DNA of 64,000 nt from Babylonia areolata (GCF_041734735.1 NC_134901.1:18198701-18262700), one strand, 5' to 3'. Shown: positions 20,535-41,521, numbered from the stretch's first letter. A program made the numbers and translations. The notes: generated by a model not told the origin, from the letters alone.

Positions 20535-23069
20535 AGGAGACGGACAGGAGAGGCGAAGAAGTTGAGGATTGGGAGATTGACACACATCTTCATCTCATCA
20601 ACCAAGAAGATGATGAACCCACCTTCTACTCTAGACGCTGGATGACCACATCAACACCAGATCTAGCGTTCGTCACCAACGACCTGTTCGTCGGGACCAC
20701 AAGAACAGTCCTCAACCAGCTTGGAGGAAGTGACCACAAGCCCGTGAAACTCTCTATCAACCTCAACTTGCAGGCTCCTCAAGCAAAGTGTTTTCCTCGC
20801 TGGAATTACAGAAAGGGGGACTGGACTGTCTTTGAGACCCTCACAGATACATACACAAAGCCAATCAACATCAGGCAGAAGGACTCAAACAAGATGGTTC
20901 AAGACTTCACAAAGGCCGTCTTGAAAGCTGCTATAGAATCCATCCCAAGAGGAGCACCCAAAGACTACAAGCCCTACTGGACGGAGGAACTCCAGAATCT
21001 GGAAGATGCTGTTACGGAAGCCATGGACCGAGCAGAAAAGCAGCCACCACTGGAGAACAACATAGCGCTGTCGTGCGCACAAGCTGCAAGAAAAAGAAGG
21101 CAAGAGAAAACTGAAAGCCTAAATGTCGACAAGGATGGCAGCAAGCTGTGGAAACTGGCTAGAACCCTCAGCAACGAAACAACAAGTCACACCACAATAA
21201 CAATACAAGAGAATGGAAATTATCTCTCTGGAAAGAAAGCGGCAGACCACTTCATAGACGTCTATGAAAACATAGCAATCTGGAAGTCCCTCCTGAACAT
21301 AGAGCTGCAGTGCACAGGGCCCAAGGTGAACTTCCTGAGAAAGAGCCCCAAGAGGAAGTCATGGCCACAGCTTTCACAGAGAAAGAGCTGGAGGAAGCAT
21401 TGCAGAGCCTCAACCTGAAGAAGTCACTTGGACCAGGCGGTATCACAAATGAAATGATTCTGCATCTTGGGATGAAGAGCAAGGCAGTCCTTTTAACAAT
21501 CTGCAACTCCAGCTGGAAGATAGGATCAGTCCCACAGTGTTGGAGGGAAGCAGACATGATCCCCATTCACAAAACGGGAAAGGACAAGTCGAAGGCTGAC
21601 AGCTACAGACCCATCAGCCTTACAAGCTGCTTAGGAAAGCTGATGGAGAGACTTGTCAACACTAGGCTTATCTGGCACCTTGAAAAGTATCAGCTGCTGA
21701 GCCCTGAACAGGCAGGCTTCCGCCAACACAGATCAACAGAAGAACAGATCACATTCATCGCTCAAAACATTGAGGATGCATTCCAAGAAATGAAGAACAC
21801 GTTTGCTGTCTGGATTGACATGGAGAAGGCGTTCGACAAAGTCTGGAAGGACGGACTCAGGCTCAAACTACGGCGATGTGGTGTGTCTGGGAGGATGTAC
21901 ACCTGGATCAGCCAGTACCTACACAACCGCCAAGCCCGAGTCAAGATTCAGGGCCAGAAGAGCAAGAAGGTGCTGAGACAGGGAGTACCACAAGGAGGAG
22001 TTCTTTCGCCAACGCTGTTCCTCATCTTCATAGATGACATCGTCAGAGAACTGCCAAGAGGGGTCAGAGGAGCAATCTACGCAGATGCCTGGTACTCTGA
22101 GGCTCTGAAGAGTACACCACTATAGCACAGGTACGCCTCCAGACTGCGTTCAACAAGATCAGCAACTGGACCAAGGAATGGCTTGTCTCTGTCAACTCCA
22201 GCAAAACAACCTACACAGTCTTCAGCCTATTCAGCAAAAAGCAAGAGGCGAAACTGACACTGAACAACCAAAGGCTTGCAGAGCAACTCACACCTACCTA
22301 CCTGGAAGTGACCTTTGACCGCAAGCTCACTTGGAAACAGCAGATCACCAGATGCTGTAGCAGGGCCAAGCTGAGACTGGCGATCATGAAGAAACTTGCA
22401 GGGACGGACTGGGGGGGCTGATGAACGTATCCTAAAGAGACTCTATACGGGGAGAGTCCGACCTGTAGTTGAGTACGGGACATCAGCATGGGCATCAGCT
22501 GCAAAGTCTAACCTTGAAAAACATCCAATGAACAACAGAATGAGCAGACCCACCAAGAGCTGACTGAAAAGAGGCAGCTTCATCCACCAGTCAAGACGCC
22601 TTGAAAGACAAACCCCAGTCTTGATGGAACACAAAGCAAAGCCTATCCAGGCAAATGTCACCCACCCATCTTGGAAGAGGCAGGTGTTCCCAACAGTCGT
22701 CACCAGCATTCCCGGAGTGGAGAAGAGAGGAACACAGACACCCAAAGACTCCCTGGCTATGGAGTACATCTGTAACCTGTACCCTCAGGAAGACTGGACC
22801 CATGTCTTTACAGATGGCTCCGCCACAGAAGCAACGAGGGATGGTGGAGCTGGAATCTTCCTCCGATACAAAGACGGAGATGAAGAAATTGCAATCCCAA
22901 CAGGAAAATACTCCACCAACTTCCGAGCTGAGCGAGAAGCCATCTGTGAGGCAGCCACAACAGTCTTGCAGAACTCCACAAGAACAACAGGGCAGGTGGT
23001 GGTGTTCTCAGACGCTCTCTCCGTACTCCAAGCCCTCAAGAACTCCCGCTGCAAAGAGCAGAACCATCT

Positions 23070-23071
<2 letters not shown>
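20535..23071 (+). mobile_element. Jockey-like LINE fragment with reverse transcriptase and RNase H
   Basis: Starts inside the endonuclease: EEVEDWEIDTHLHL, PTFYSRRW, TTSTPDLAF, and SDHKP near 20730 (catalytic SDH). The reverse transcriptase follows: KKSLGPGGITNEM, VWIDMEKAFDKVW, RQGVPQGGVLSPTLF and IYADA, where the frame breaks before the second Asp. RNase H follows from about 22790 with VFTDGSATEATRDGG, FRAEREAIC and FSDALSVLQAL (catalytic Asp, Glu, Asp). Further frame breaks lie near 21290 and 22420. It is cut at 23071 by a microsatellite. The separate tail at 28058-28467 matches the missing C-terminus of this family. Confidence 0.85.
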
Positions 23072-23117
<46 letters not shown>

Positions 23118-23182
23118 TATATGTGTATATATATATACATATATGCGTGTGTGTGTGTGTGTGTGTACATATGTGTGTATAT

Positions 23183-23259
<77 letters not shown>

Positions 23260-23272
23260 GAGAGAGAGAGAT
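23072..23272. repeat. Compound (GT)n/(AT)n/(AC)n microsatellite with inverted halves
   Basis: Order on plus: (TG)n, TATATA-rich, (TG)n, (AC)n, (AT)n, (GT)n, (GA)n. GT and AC blocks in opposite sense make a long potential hairpin of about 200 bp. Confidence 0.92.
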
Positions 23273-23501
23273 TTGTATTGAAAACCTAGGCACACTAAGT
23301 CTGTTGAACCTTTATTGTGTAATCTGTATTGTCATTATCAGTAAAGCAGAAACAAGGCTCCACTGGAATTAGACTTCGTTTTTTATCATGAATCTGTGTA
23401 CCATATCATTTCCATATTGAATGCATATGGTGTATACACATGCTTTTTATAAACATGGCTTTTCATTTATCATGTGAAACCTTAGAAAACCTAATGCCAT
23501 A

Positions 23502-23505
<4 letters not shown>

Positions 23506-23550
<45 letters not shown>
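23506..23550. repeat. (CT)n microsatellite
   Basis: Pure CT repeat. Sequence from 23273 to 23734 is otherwise AT-rich with no recognised feature. Confidence 0.95.
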
Positions 23551-23552
<2 letters not shown>

Positions 23553-23734
23553 AAACTGTAATTGGGTCAACGTGTGTGTATACAAGTTTAAATATCAGAT
23601 GATTTTGTGAACAATCCACATGACGTGTTTTCATTTTGTTTGGAATGGAAAAAAAGGACAAATTCAGTAGGGAAAAAAAGTAAATGAATTGAATATACCA
23701 TATTTTGTAGGATGTACCAAAACTCACTTTGTTT

Positions 23735-24215
23735 CGTTTTCAGAGAGACTTTCAGAGTATCTCTGAAGCGCTTCTTCTGACCTCCGTGTGATCTCTTCCC
23801 TTGTTGCAGCTCGCCATAGAAGAGCCTTTTGGGCAGCCGATGGTCTGGCATGCGCGCCACGTGTCCAGCCCAGCGAAGCTGGGACTGCATCAGGATGGTG
23901 AAGATGCTGGGAAGGGTGGCTTTTGCGAGCACCTCTGTGTCTGGGGTCTTGTCTTGCCACTTGATGTTCAGTAGCTTCCTGAGGCATGTTGTGTGGAAGT
24001 GGTTCAGCTTCTTGGCATGTCGTTGGTACACTGTCCAAGTTTCGCAGGCGTACAGTAGTGTGGGGAGAACTACTGCTCTGTAGACCTTTAGCTTGGTCTC
24101 AAGACTAATGCCTCTTCTGTTCCAGACATTTGCACTAAGTCTACCAAAAGTTGCACTTGCTCTTGCAATCCTGACGTTCACTTCATCGTCGATGGTCGCA
24201 TTTCGTGACAGCTTT
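23735..24215 (-). mobile_element. RTE-like LINE fragment, region after the reverse transcriptase
   Basis: On minus, 24215-23735 reads LSRNATIDDEV, RIARASATFGRLS, VLPTLLYACETWTVYQRHAK, CLRKLLNIKWQDKTPDTEVL, QLRWAGHVARMPDHRLPKRL and QQGKRSHGGQKKRFRDTL, all in one open frame. It is truncated at both ends. No target duplication was seen. From 24216 to 24761 the sequence is AT-rich, probably the 3' side of the NIPSNAP gene. Confidence 0.83.
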
Positions 24216-24761
24216 GTTTCGTAAATTCAAGGTAAAGAACAAACAGACAAATATCATCATGAAAACACACCCATTTTCTAGTTAAAAATATAGTCTTCGT
24301 TATGCTTCCAATAAAAAACAATTGACAATATGTTTTGGAAGCATGATTTCATGACAATCAATTATGTAAAACACATTAACGGTGGGTTTTTTTCACGAAT
24401 ACCAAGCAAAGGTTAGGAAAACACACTCTTCGCGCCATTCTATTGCCGCTGAACACTGAATTATTTAATGTACATCGGCCGTATACCTTTACACAATTTG
24501 GACTGTGGGGGTGGGGTAGGGCGTCAGGGACTGGGGATGGAAGTCGTAGCAATATTGAAATCATAAACATGTCCAAATGCCATCAATGAAACCGTTTTCA
24601 TCTGTTCATTGCATGAAAGATCAGTTTTCTTTTAATTAACTGCATTGGTTTCACGCATGAAAAAAAAAAGAAAGAAAAAAGAAAGAAAGAAACAGACAGA
24701 AGGAACAATGCGAATGAATCCACGGAGGGGGGGGGGGGGGGGGGTCCGGGCGGTACTCCTG

Positions 24762-32866
<8,105 letters not shown>

Positions 32867-32934
32867 ATGGTAAAAGTCGACAGCTATCACCTGTCGTCCA
32901 CAGACTGTCTCTTTCTAAATCCGATGCAAATAGT

Positions 32935-33087
32935 ATACAGAGATAATAATTATACTGTGAGGGGCCAAGGCTACTAGTAAAAATGAGGGCAAAACTTGCT
33001 CAGTCCTGTTACGTCGCCGATAACAATCACACGCACGAACTGAACGCACGTACGCAAGTGCGAGCGCGCGCGCACACACACACACGC

Positions 33088-33146
<59 letters not shown>

Positions 33147-33240
33147 CCATCTTTCTACTGGTAATACCAATAATGTGAGGGTACAACTTGCTCAGTCCTG
33201 CACAGTCGCCGATAACTATCACACGCGCGCGCGCGCACAC
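32935..33240 (-). promoter_or_regulatory. Repeated sequence upstream of the proximal NIPSNAP first exon
   Basis: A block with AACTTGCTCAGTCCTG occurs three times: about 32995-33012, 33185-33202 and 34177-34194. The first and third lie about 130-140 bp upstream (on minus) of the two Met-Ser exons. Each copy is followed by a CGCG and (CA)n or (GT)n stretch. Promoter role is inferred from position only. Confidence 0.45.
33057..33145. repeat. (CGCG) and (CA)n microsatellite
   Basis: GCGCGCGC followed by CA repeats to 33144; similar at 33221-33250. Confidence 0.93.
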
Positions 33241-33636
33241 ATACACACACACGTCCCTGTAATAGTGATACAGATAATCGCCCCCCTCCCCGCCTCCCTG
33301 TGTGTCCTATTGTCATTAATGCTCCTCACGTGCTATGCATCTGATGAAGGGGCAACTATAGTGACTCAGTGATAAAGCAAATGATACATACATATACTCA
33401 CAGACGCGCGCGCGCGCGCGCGTTCCATCACACATTATTTTTAAGGCAATGCAAGGCAAGGCGAAACGTTTATTTCTTGTGCCTCGGGGCATTGAAATGT
33501 TACACACACACACACACATTTTTTCATCTACCATACAAACAATAAGAGTGATGTCAAAACAACAACAACAACAACAAAAAAGCCAATTCGCGCGGACAAT
33601 AGCAAAAAAAAAAAAAAGAAAAAAAAAAGCCAATTC

Positions 33637-33962
33637 GACGGGCGCAATAGCCGAGTAGTTAAAGCGTTGGACTTTCAATCTGAGGGTCCCGGGTTCGAAT
33701 CACGGTAACGGCGCCTGGTGGGTAAAGGGTGGAGATTTTTCCGATCTCCCAGGTCACCATATGTGCAGACCTGCTAGTGCCTGAACCCCCTTCGTGTGTA
33801 TAAGCACGCAGAAGATCAAATACGCACGTTAAAGATCCTGTAACCCATGTCAGTGATCGGTGGGTTATGGAGACACGAAAATACCCAGAATGCATGAACC
33901 ACGACAGAGTCATCGGCAAGTCCATGTTGGTCGTGTAACGGAAAGAAGAAGAAGAAGAAGAC
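33637..33962 (+). mobile_element. SINE family B copy
   Basis: Head GGCGCAATAGCCGAGTAGTT, B-box GGTTCGAATCACGG near 33691, body through AAGATCCTGTAACCCATGTC, and (GAA)n tail at 33943-33960. It lies between the two NIPSNAP first-exon copies. Confidence 0.83.
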
Positions 33963-34046
33963 AATACACATCAATACTTAATTCATCCTCATCCATTTGT
34001 CATTATTTGTTTGAGAATGGGAGAAAGAAAGTGCCACTGAACTTAC

Positions 34047-34052
34047 CGACAT
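34047..34052 (-). CDS. NIPSNAP alternative first coding exon, distal copy (Met-Ser)
   Basis: ACCATC ATG TCG|GTAAGTTC on minus. About 15-20 bases around the start and donor are identical to 32861, and similarity continues in patches for ~150 bp. Either copy could splice to 31028. Confidence 0.55.
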
Positions 34053-34200
34053 GATGGTAAATCGACAGCTAATCACCTGCAGTCTACAGCCTATTTTTTA
34101 ACGCCATACGGACAGTACTGAAACAGAAATAATGAGAGGGGGCCACGGCGACTTTTACAAATTAAGTAGTGTAAAACTTGCTCAGTCCTGCCCCGTCGCA

Positions 34201-34201
34201 G

Positions 34202-34254
<53 letters not shown>

Positions 34255-34440
34255 CGCGCGCGAACGCTCGCATGTGTGTCATGGTCGGAATATGAGTGTT
34301 TTTGTGTGTGAATGTGCATTGTGGCTTATGTTCTTTGATCGTTCGTGCGGCCGGTGCGTGCTTGCGGATGTTTGTGAGTGTGCGTGCGTGCGTGTGTGTG
34401 TGTGTGTGTGTTGTGTGTGTGCGTGTGTTGTGTGTGTGAT
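34201..34440. repeat. (GT)n microsatellite cluster
   Basis: (GT)n at 34201-34252, then TGTGCG-type repeats at 34380-34438. From 34441 to 34954 the sequence is C-rich and then AT-rich with no gene recognised. Confidence 0.92.
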
Positions 34441-34954
34441 TACTGTAAATATTGGTCCCGTTGAACCTTAAAAAAAATAAAATAAAATAAATAAATAAGT
34501 AAATAAATAATTAGGCGACTGTCTTATTCCCCTCCATACACTCCACTGCCCCGTCGTACTACCCCCACCACGCATACCCCCTTCCCCGTCCAACTCACCC
34601 CCCCCCCTCCTCCCCTCACGGCCCCCACGCACACACACGCACCCCCCCTCTCCCCCACTATCCCCAACCCTGGGGCCTGAAGGTTTACTACTGAACAGTA
34701 GCGAGTACAATACTTAGGATAAGGTATCGGCATACGTTGGTCTATTTTGTACGTGTAAGAATGAAGGTTCGCATTTTTGTTGAGAGACAGCTGTCTGCAT
34801 GTGTAGAATAGTCTTTGGGATATTTCTTTGTCTTTTTGTTAATGTTTGTTTTTCTTTGACAATACCCATGACATTGTGAGCCCCATGTCAATATGGCATT
34901 TCTGCTGATGACATTAAACAGTTTCAGTTTCTCTCTCTATACATCTATATATAT

Positions 34955-35233
34955 TTATATCAATATACTTTTTTTTAGAACAAGCCAAATCTTATCAAGT
35001 GATCCGAGGTCAAAGGATTGTAAGGAAAGAACAGGAATGTTGTCTCCCTTACACTCTGTCCGCCGTGACAGTGGATTATTGAATGATGCAGTGGAGTCCG
35101 TGGTTTTCCTTGAGGATTCGTCTCCAGTTTGTCCTATACTGCTTGCACACAGAGGCTTAACATGCTGATCTGATGTGGCGATATACTTTTTCAGAATTTG
35201 TGTTTTCAGCAGCTGAACTGTGTATGAGTGCAC
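34955..35233 (-). other. Unrecognised 92-codon open frame
   Basis: A non-repetitive open stretch on minus reading LLKTQILKKYIATSDQHVKP and later RTECKGDNIPVLSLQSFDLG. It has an acceptor-like CACAGTTCAG at its 5' side. I recognise no domain. It could be an exon of an unknown gene, the coding end of an old element, or chance. Confidence 0.2.
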
Positions 35234-35395
35234 GTGGTTGGAAGTCTGACTGAATGACAGAAAATGAATGAATGCCTAAAAGCAGCTGTCATATGGCTCT
35301 ACCCCAGACAGGCAGTTGTGCAAATGGCCGTGTTTGTAAAGTGGATCGATTCTGATCTCTGATATGAGCGAAATAAATATAAAAAATAATACTGA
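35230..35395 (+). mobile_element. SINE family D fragment
   Basis: Carries GCTGTCATATGGCTCTACCC, CAGGCAGTTGTGCAAATGGC and the TGTTTGTAAAG box of family D, diverged. Confidence 0.6.
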
Positions 35396-35540
35396 ACGAT
35401 ACCAAGAGAAGAAAATTATTATAAATTATATTTTGTGGACTATGTCTAACCTTTGACCGCCAGCACTGTATCATAGCACCAGCCAGGTAGATGGCTGATG
35501 TCAACGAAATCGACCGGATGAGAGTCGGCTGTTTGCGAAG

Positions 35541-35832
35541 CTAACCTCACCTCACCTCGCCTGTTGTGCCGCCTGGGACAAGCACTCTCCAGCCATTTCG
35601 GTACTGTGCAAGTTGCTCCAGCTGTCCCCAGGTGTGGCCTGTCCTCATCATGTCTGCATCCAGGTCAAGGCGCCACATGTTTCTTGGATGCCCTCTACCG
35701 TTTCCCTTGTGGGTTCAAGGTCAGGGCTTGCCTTGTAGTTCTGGATGTAGGCGTGTGGAGCGTTTGGACAATCCATCTCCAGTGTCTTTGGAGAATCTCT
35801 TCTTCTGCAGTCTGTTGTTTTGTTCGCTCCCA
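35541..35832 (-). mobile_element. LINE 3' fragment (post-reverse-transcriptase region)
   Basis: On minus the code is decayed but readable in patches: TRQALTLNPQGKR, then DADMMRTGHTWGQLEQLAQY and RNGWRVLVPGGT. It ends in a (GGTGA)n-like tail at 35543-35560. Several frame changes. From 35833 to 37100 the sequence is AT-rich and unique; I see nothing in it. Confidence 0.7.
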
Positions 35833-37099
35833 TTGTTAGTCATTTTTTAAAATTTTCTCTGGCCAACATCTGAGAACCTACTGCTCTTAATTTTCAGAGG
35901 TAGGACTGGGCATATTTCATACGCATCAAAGGGGAATCCCCATCTATTCTTAGATCTATTCTGGTGCCAGGGAGTACTGCACTCTAAATTGATTTGCAGT
36001 GAAAGCATTCAGAATTATACTTATGTATGTCCCAAAGTTTGCATACATCAAAATGCAACAGAACAGACTGTTGCTTAAAGTTCCATTTCCAGCTGAGCAT
36101 TTTGTGTTTACTCAAACACGCATTAACCATGGGAAAGGGATAAAGGCATTTTTTCTTTTTAGCAATTAAGTAAAATCTGGAGAAAAAAAATATATTAGCA
36201 GAATATTTTACTCATGGGTTGGCGTGAGTGGAGCAATGTGCATTCAAATGAACATGTACACTGGTCTTAAAAACTGACCAAAGAGAAGAAAACTGATACC
36301 ACACCATTTTAATGCAATATCGTATCGTGAACATTATTTCATCTTCTGTCTTGACAACAATTTCAATATTACAACAGTAATGCTCAGGAACTTGCAAAGA
36401 AAACAAAGGCAAAATAAGCAACAATATTTATATGATATACAGTCAACAACCTCAACATGTTCAGTGAACGAAAAACAGAGAAATTAACCGAGATCCAACG
36501 CAACAAATACATATTCGAAGCAAATCTACATTAAAGTTGTTTTTTTTGTAGCTAAAATCATCAAAAAGCTGTATCCAGTCATTATGAATCAATAAATTCA
36601 TAATAAACAGCTTATCTTGGTGATGATGCATGTGCATGTGTTACATGGGGTACACATACTCCTGCTCCTTACAAACATAAAAGGTAAAACTTCTGATTTC
36701 CATCTTGTGAGAATATGATGATGAAACACGCACCAGACGACTGTACATTGATGATTTACAAATCTCCCTTCTTTAGCCTAAAAGAAACTCAGCAACGACT
36801 GCCTGCACTGAAAATCACTTCTTCAGAGAAGACTCGAAGAAAGCGATGAACCTGTCTCACAAAATTACTCATCACAGCACAGCAAAGTTTACCAGCTTGA
36901 AAAACAAGGTCAGACCTTTTCATTTGGCTGACAAAAGTTATCTCTTCTCCTTGTCACATTCCCAATCACAAAAAAAAAAGAGCATCAACACACAAAAACA
37001 ACACAGGCCATGAAAGGGCCTGGTATTCATGTTTGCAAAAAGGTCAGACTTGGAAAAAAACAGTCACAGTATACCTGTGCTAGCACTTTGACAGCATTG

Positions 37100-37390
37100 T
37101 AGGCAAAAATGGTTAGCCACTGGACTTCTAATCCAGTCTTCGCCAGTGATCAAGAGTTCTGAGGCCCTGTTGCAGCATGGTGTTGTGACCTTGGGGAAAA
37201 AAGCCTTTCTCAAAGTTTTCACACCCCACCCAGATGTGATAAGGTATCTGACTTTGATCAGGAAAGGTTGAAAGCGCAGGAAGGAGAGAACTGAAGCCCT
37301 ACCTTCTTATGCCAAGCCCAAGACACAGTGGGTATGGTTTCAATGCCCCAATGGCCTTAACAGATCATGGAACTTTTAACCTTTAACTTG
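37100..37390 (+). mobile_element. SINE family A copy, diverged
   Basis: Shares GGTTAGCCACTGGACTTCTA, CCAGTGATCAAG and the tail with GAAGGAGAGAACTGAAGCCC. An A-run lies at 37568-37598. From 37600 to 38274 there is no feature. Confidence 0.7.
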
Positions 37391-37569
37391 TCAGCTGTCC
37401 AGCTGAGTAGGTTACAAGCCTAAATGCCAGTCTCTGCATATTTTTCACACAGAGAAAACTGCGACCATCTTGGTCATCTGAAGCGGGCCAGTGCATATCT
37501 CAGTGATCTTGAGAGGAGAAATTCTCTATTATTCTCAGGCAGAGCCAATGGTCAAGAAAGATGATTTTG

Positions 37570-37601
<32 letters not shown>

Positions 37602-38274
37602 GAAGCAAACTTGACAACAACAACAACAAACAAACAAAAAAAAACAACTACAATTTTTATTTTTATTTTATATCATATATGTTTGCAACTTCAGTAGAAT
37701 CAATGTTTTACACTTGGCTCAAGTTGAATTCACTGCAGACTAACAAAGGGAGGGAAACCATGTTCAAGTCTGCTGACAAAACAAAAAAACATTTGACCAA
37801 AAATACTGCTGCCAACCATTATCCTTAGGAAAGGTCAAATATTCACCCTTCTATCCCTCATCCAATGTCTCTCTCCTTAACACTTAAAACAAACAAAAAA
37901 AAACAAAAAAACCCACACTAACTTATAAATATGCCTTACCAGACACACACTCTTTTTTTTTCGCCCTCTTTCTCTCTGTTTGATTTTCTCCATAAATAGA
38001 TTCATCACAGAATGGCAGGTATTAAAACATGATTAACATCAGTCAGCATGGCAGAAGATTAAAAAAAACACAACAACAACTTGCCATGAAGCCATCAGTC
38101 TTTGACAATCATTCCTGTACACTTACACACTGTCTGAACCTCCCCAGCAACAATCAATCTGTGCGATTAGTACAATTACAAAATGAACGACTTACATTCA
38201 GACAGAACCAAAAACATATGCTCAAGGAAAACAATGGAATAATGCATAAAAGACCTGCTAAAATGAATGCAAAC

Positions 38275-38690
38275 GCTTTAACAACTTTGTATTGCATTGT
38301 ATTTGTGTTTCTTTTTGTCACAACAGATTTCTCTGTGTGAAATTCAGACTGCTCCAACAGGGAGAGCATGTCACCACAGTGCAGTATCAAACCCCATATT
38401 TTTCTTCTTTTCTCCGTCTACAAGTATATTTGTTTTACTATCAAAATGTATTCTTTAACAAAGTTCATGCTGTACACGGGACCTTGATTTATTGTCTCAT
38501 CCGAATAACTAGCACCCAGACAACCACTCATCTCTAGTGGAGGAAGGCGAGCAGAGAGGGGGGGGGGGGATGGGGGGGGCAGCAAGTGATAAAAATACAA
38601 GTCTGTGTGATCATGGGACTCAAACCCTTGGTCACTTGCTTCCTTGTTGGGTGCACTACCACCATGCCACCACTCCATTACCAGCCCTGG
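38275..38690 (-). mobile_element. SINE family C copy, diverged
   Basis: Matches the 27428-26990 copy over the 3' part (TGTCACAACAGATTTCTCTG), the linker and the head (GACTCAAACCCTTGGTCACT in plus). G-runs at about 38560-38580 interrupt it. Confidence 0.75.
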
Positions 38691-38699
38691 AACACATCA

Positions 38700-41306
38700 A
38701 CCCTTCCTTTTCTAGATGATAACAGAGAAAGGGCTTAATACAACCAACATGACTTACAAAATAACTGATGACATCTGGAAACATGCAGGTCTCTGTAGCT
38801 GTCCACTTTCATATCAACCACAGCTGTGATGATGGTGGGAACATAGCCAGCAATGATCCTCAAAGAATAAATCACTGCATCACTATCGATAAATATCATA
38901 AATCAATTATAACTTGACAAAGACAATTCCTTTACTAAAAACCAAACATAAAAAGTTAATCACTTCCAATGAACACCACCATACTAAAGCACATGAAGTG
39001 GTTACACTTGTGAAGCCAAAGGGACATGCGCTTGATAATCATGTGCAGCATCAAGTTAAGCACACAAGTTCATTTCGCATCTGATGCCGTCACCACTTGT
39101 GGAACACAATGCTGTGATGTAAACCCCTATGGCCTGAGTTTCTATTTTCAAATTACTCTGCGGCCTTACCAGCACACAGGAAGCCATTCCATTTGAGATG
39201 ACAGAATGTGCGGTTGAGAAACTATTAACAGTCTATCATACAATAACAAACTGATGTGTTCAATTTCAAGGACTTGTCTCCTTACTTCACACTATCATCC
39301 CTGCAATCCTGGTCTTGTGGACATGGATATACCGTCAATTCAAATGTTCAAGAACATTTTGTTCTTCCCCTTCCATCTTTTAAAATATAACTGATGAATT
39401 AAGAAAACAAAACAAAAACAAACAAACAAAAAAACCAACCCCTCCCCCCCCTGCCCCCCTAACAACAGAACCCTGGGATGCTAGTTATACTGAGCAGTGT
39501 CAATATTAATTAAGCATCTCATCATTAATCAATTTTTCAAGATTCTAATTCTTCTGACAAATAAAAACTATTTTAATAATCCATCTTGTCATAACTTTCT
39601 GAACTGATTCATCAGTGAAAAGGCCGGTAACAACAAAATCAATAACCAAAAACTACAGTCGGTGGATCACAACTGCATTGGTTTTCTCAATAAATTGGTA
39701 ATTACATAGATAGCATGAAACTACATGCAAAGCAAACTATCTCCAATTAATCTGGTGGGTGTAGTTCAGACTATTTTTTGTGGAGAGAATTCCTGCAATC
39801 ATTATACACCCAAACTCCATTAAATCATACATTTCCATGAAAAATGTATTTACCCCCCTCCCCCCCAAAAAAAACAACAACAGAAATTGCCAGACATAAT
39901 TCCTACCCACAGCTCCAAATTTGCTTGCAGGAGATTATTGCATCACATCTTGTTCCATCATATTCTACTGAAGAGTTCTGACCTTTTGTTGTGATGTATT
40001 GTATAGTATGTACCTAACTCTGCTTTTTCTCAGCAGGAAACTTTTACCAGTTACTGCCCTATTAGTATTAGGGTCAAGCACATTTTAGAAATGAAAATGA
40101 AATATTTGTTACAAAAAATTAAGACGACTTTGTGCACCACTTGGCAGTACCCCATTTCAGAATCCGTCCAATTCCTTCTCTCAAGACATAAATTTCTGTG
40201 TGATGCAAAGTCGACTGAATACACCACAAGCCACCAGACATGATAAAATCATCAGAGAACTGTACATGCACACTGTTTTGTATTATAAATCAAGACCCCG
40301 CAAAAAGACAGGTTCTGATTATACACAACCACATCTGCATGTTCATGTTCAGACAGTCTGCTGGAAAGTACCTCTTGTCGGCAAACTGATGACGGACGAC
40401 AGGTTTCATCCTTTGGCATGAGCTGAGCAAAACGAAGCTGGAAGCATGAACTCTATGTCATGTGCACAGCTAAGTGATGGGGCTGCGAAGAACAGCTCTG
40501 TCTCTCTCTACCTGCATATCCATCTGTCTGCTGCGACAAAAGGACGGGCTCTATACACATTCATAGAGGGTTAAATCACTGCAGATTTATTCCCCCTTAT
40601 TAGTATAGGTTCATCCTTCGAACGACTGTCATCATCCGAGGTAACAAGCTACACACCTCCCTTGCCACAAAAACTTACTGTGCTCTAACTGCCACACAGC
40701 CAGAAATGCCCAGGACATCAGTCTGAGAATCTAACCATGTTTGGCCTTCCATGGTGAAGAGCAAGGGATGTGTTTCACTCATCGCACCTCAATTCCACCC
40801 CTCTTGCAGATGGCATTACTAGCACATTTGTAGACCTCTATTCCATCCCTCTCGCAGAGGGCATTACTAGCACATTTGTAGTGTGTGATGGATGCTGGGC
40901 AGGTCAGCATATTATGCTAATATGTCCAAGACCTCTAGCTCATGGCTTGTACACATGAATGTACACTTTTGTACATACAGTCAAGGAGGAAAGAATAGTG
41001 GCATAGGCACTCCAACCCATTTTTCTCCCTTTGTCAGCATTCTTAGCAGATCCGCTGATCTTAGCACTTCGTGCATGAGGGACTGCCAACACACACTCAC
41101 ACACACACACATACACACTTGCACTGCTGTGTGTACATACATACAACCACAGAAGGGAGACTTGCCTGACGGCAGTCCCTCTCCTCACCCAAGTGGAAGC
41201 CTCACTCAGACCTTTCCTCCAACATCCTGTACACATCCCCCAAACCCCCAAAAGTGGGCTTTGTTCAGTCAATCACTTCTGTCCCCCTTGCAGGGCCTCC
41301 CCATGG
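38700..41306 (-). other. Unique AT-rich sequence, probably HSF1 3' UTR and intergenic
   Basis: No transposon code or gene was recognised. The part just below 41307 would be the 3' UTR of HSF1. A duplicated ~55-bp block (ATTCCA...CTCTTGCAGATGGCATTAC and CTCTCGCAGAGGGCATTAC) lies at 40790-40885. Confidence 0.5.
40586..40591 (-). terminator. Candidate poly(A) signal of HSF1
   Basis: AATAAA on minus, about 715 bases after the stop codon; the nearest canonical hexamer I could find. Not verified by any transcript. Confidence 0.4.
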
Positions 41307-41521
41307 TCAGTCCAGGTCCTCCACGGAGATGAACTTGTTCATGTCTGACAGGCTGGGCTGGGTCTCATGGACGGCGGTGGGTGTGTGGAGAGCACTGTCC
41401 TCGCTGTTGTCAAAGAACAGTGGCATGGACTCCTCACCCGCTGCTGGCACGTCCGTGTCCAGTTCGTCAAACAGGGACGGCAACGACAGGTCGGCAGGCT
41501 GGTACTGTGACAGTTCATTAC
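41307..41521 (-). CDS. HSF1: HSF1 exon 12: C-terminal activation region and stop
   Basis: Acceptor CCTATGCAG, then 70 residues from [20 protein letters not shown] to KFISVEDLD and TGA. Rich in Asp/Glu with spaced Phe and Leu, as in HSF activation domains. Confidence 0.92.

Noticed and set aside
37491-38340. Short open frames in AT-rich DNA
   Set aside because: Under 110 codons, no domain, overlapping A-runs and a SINE.
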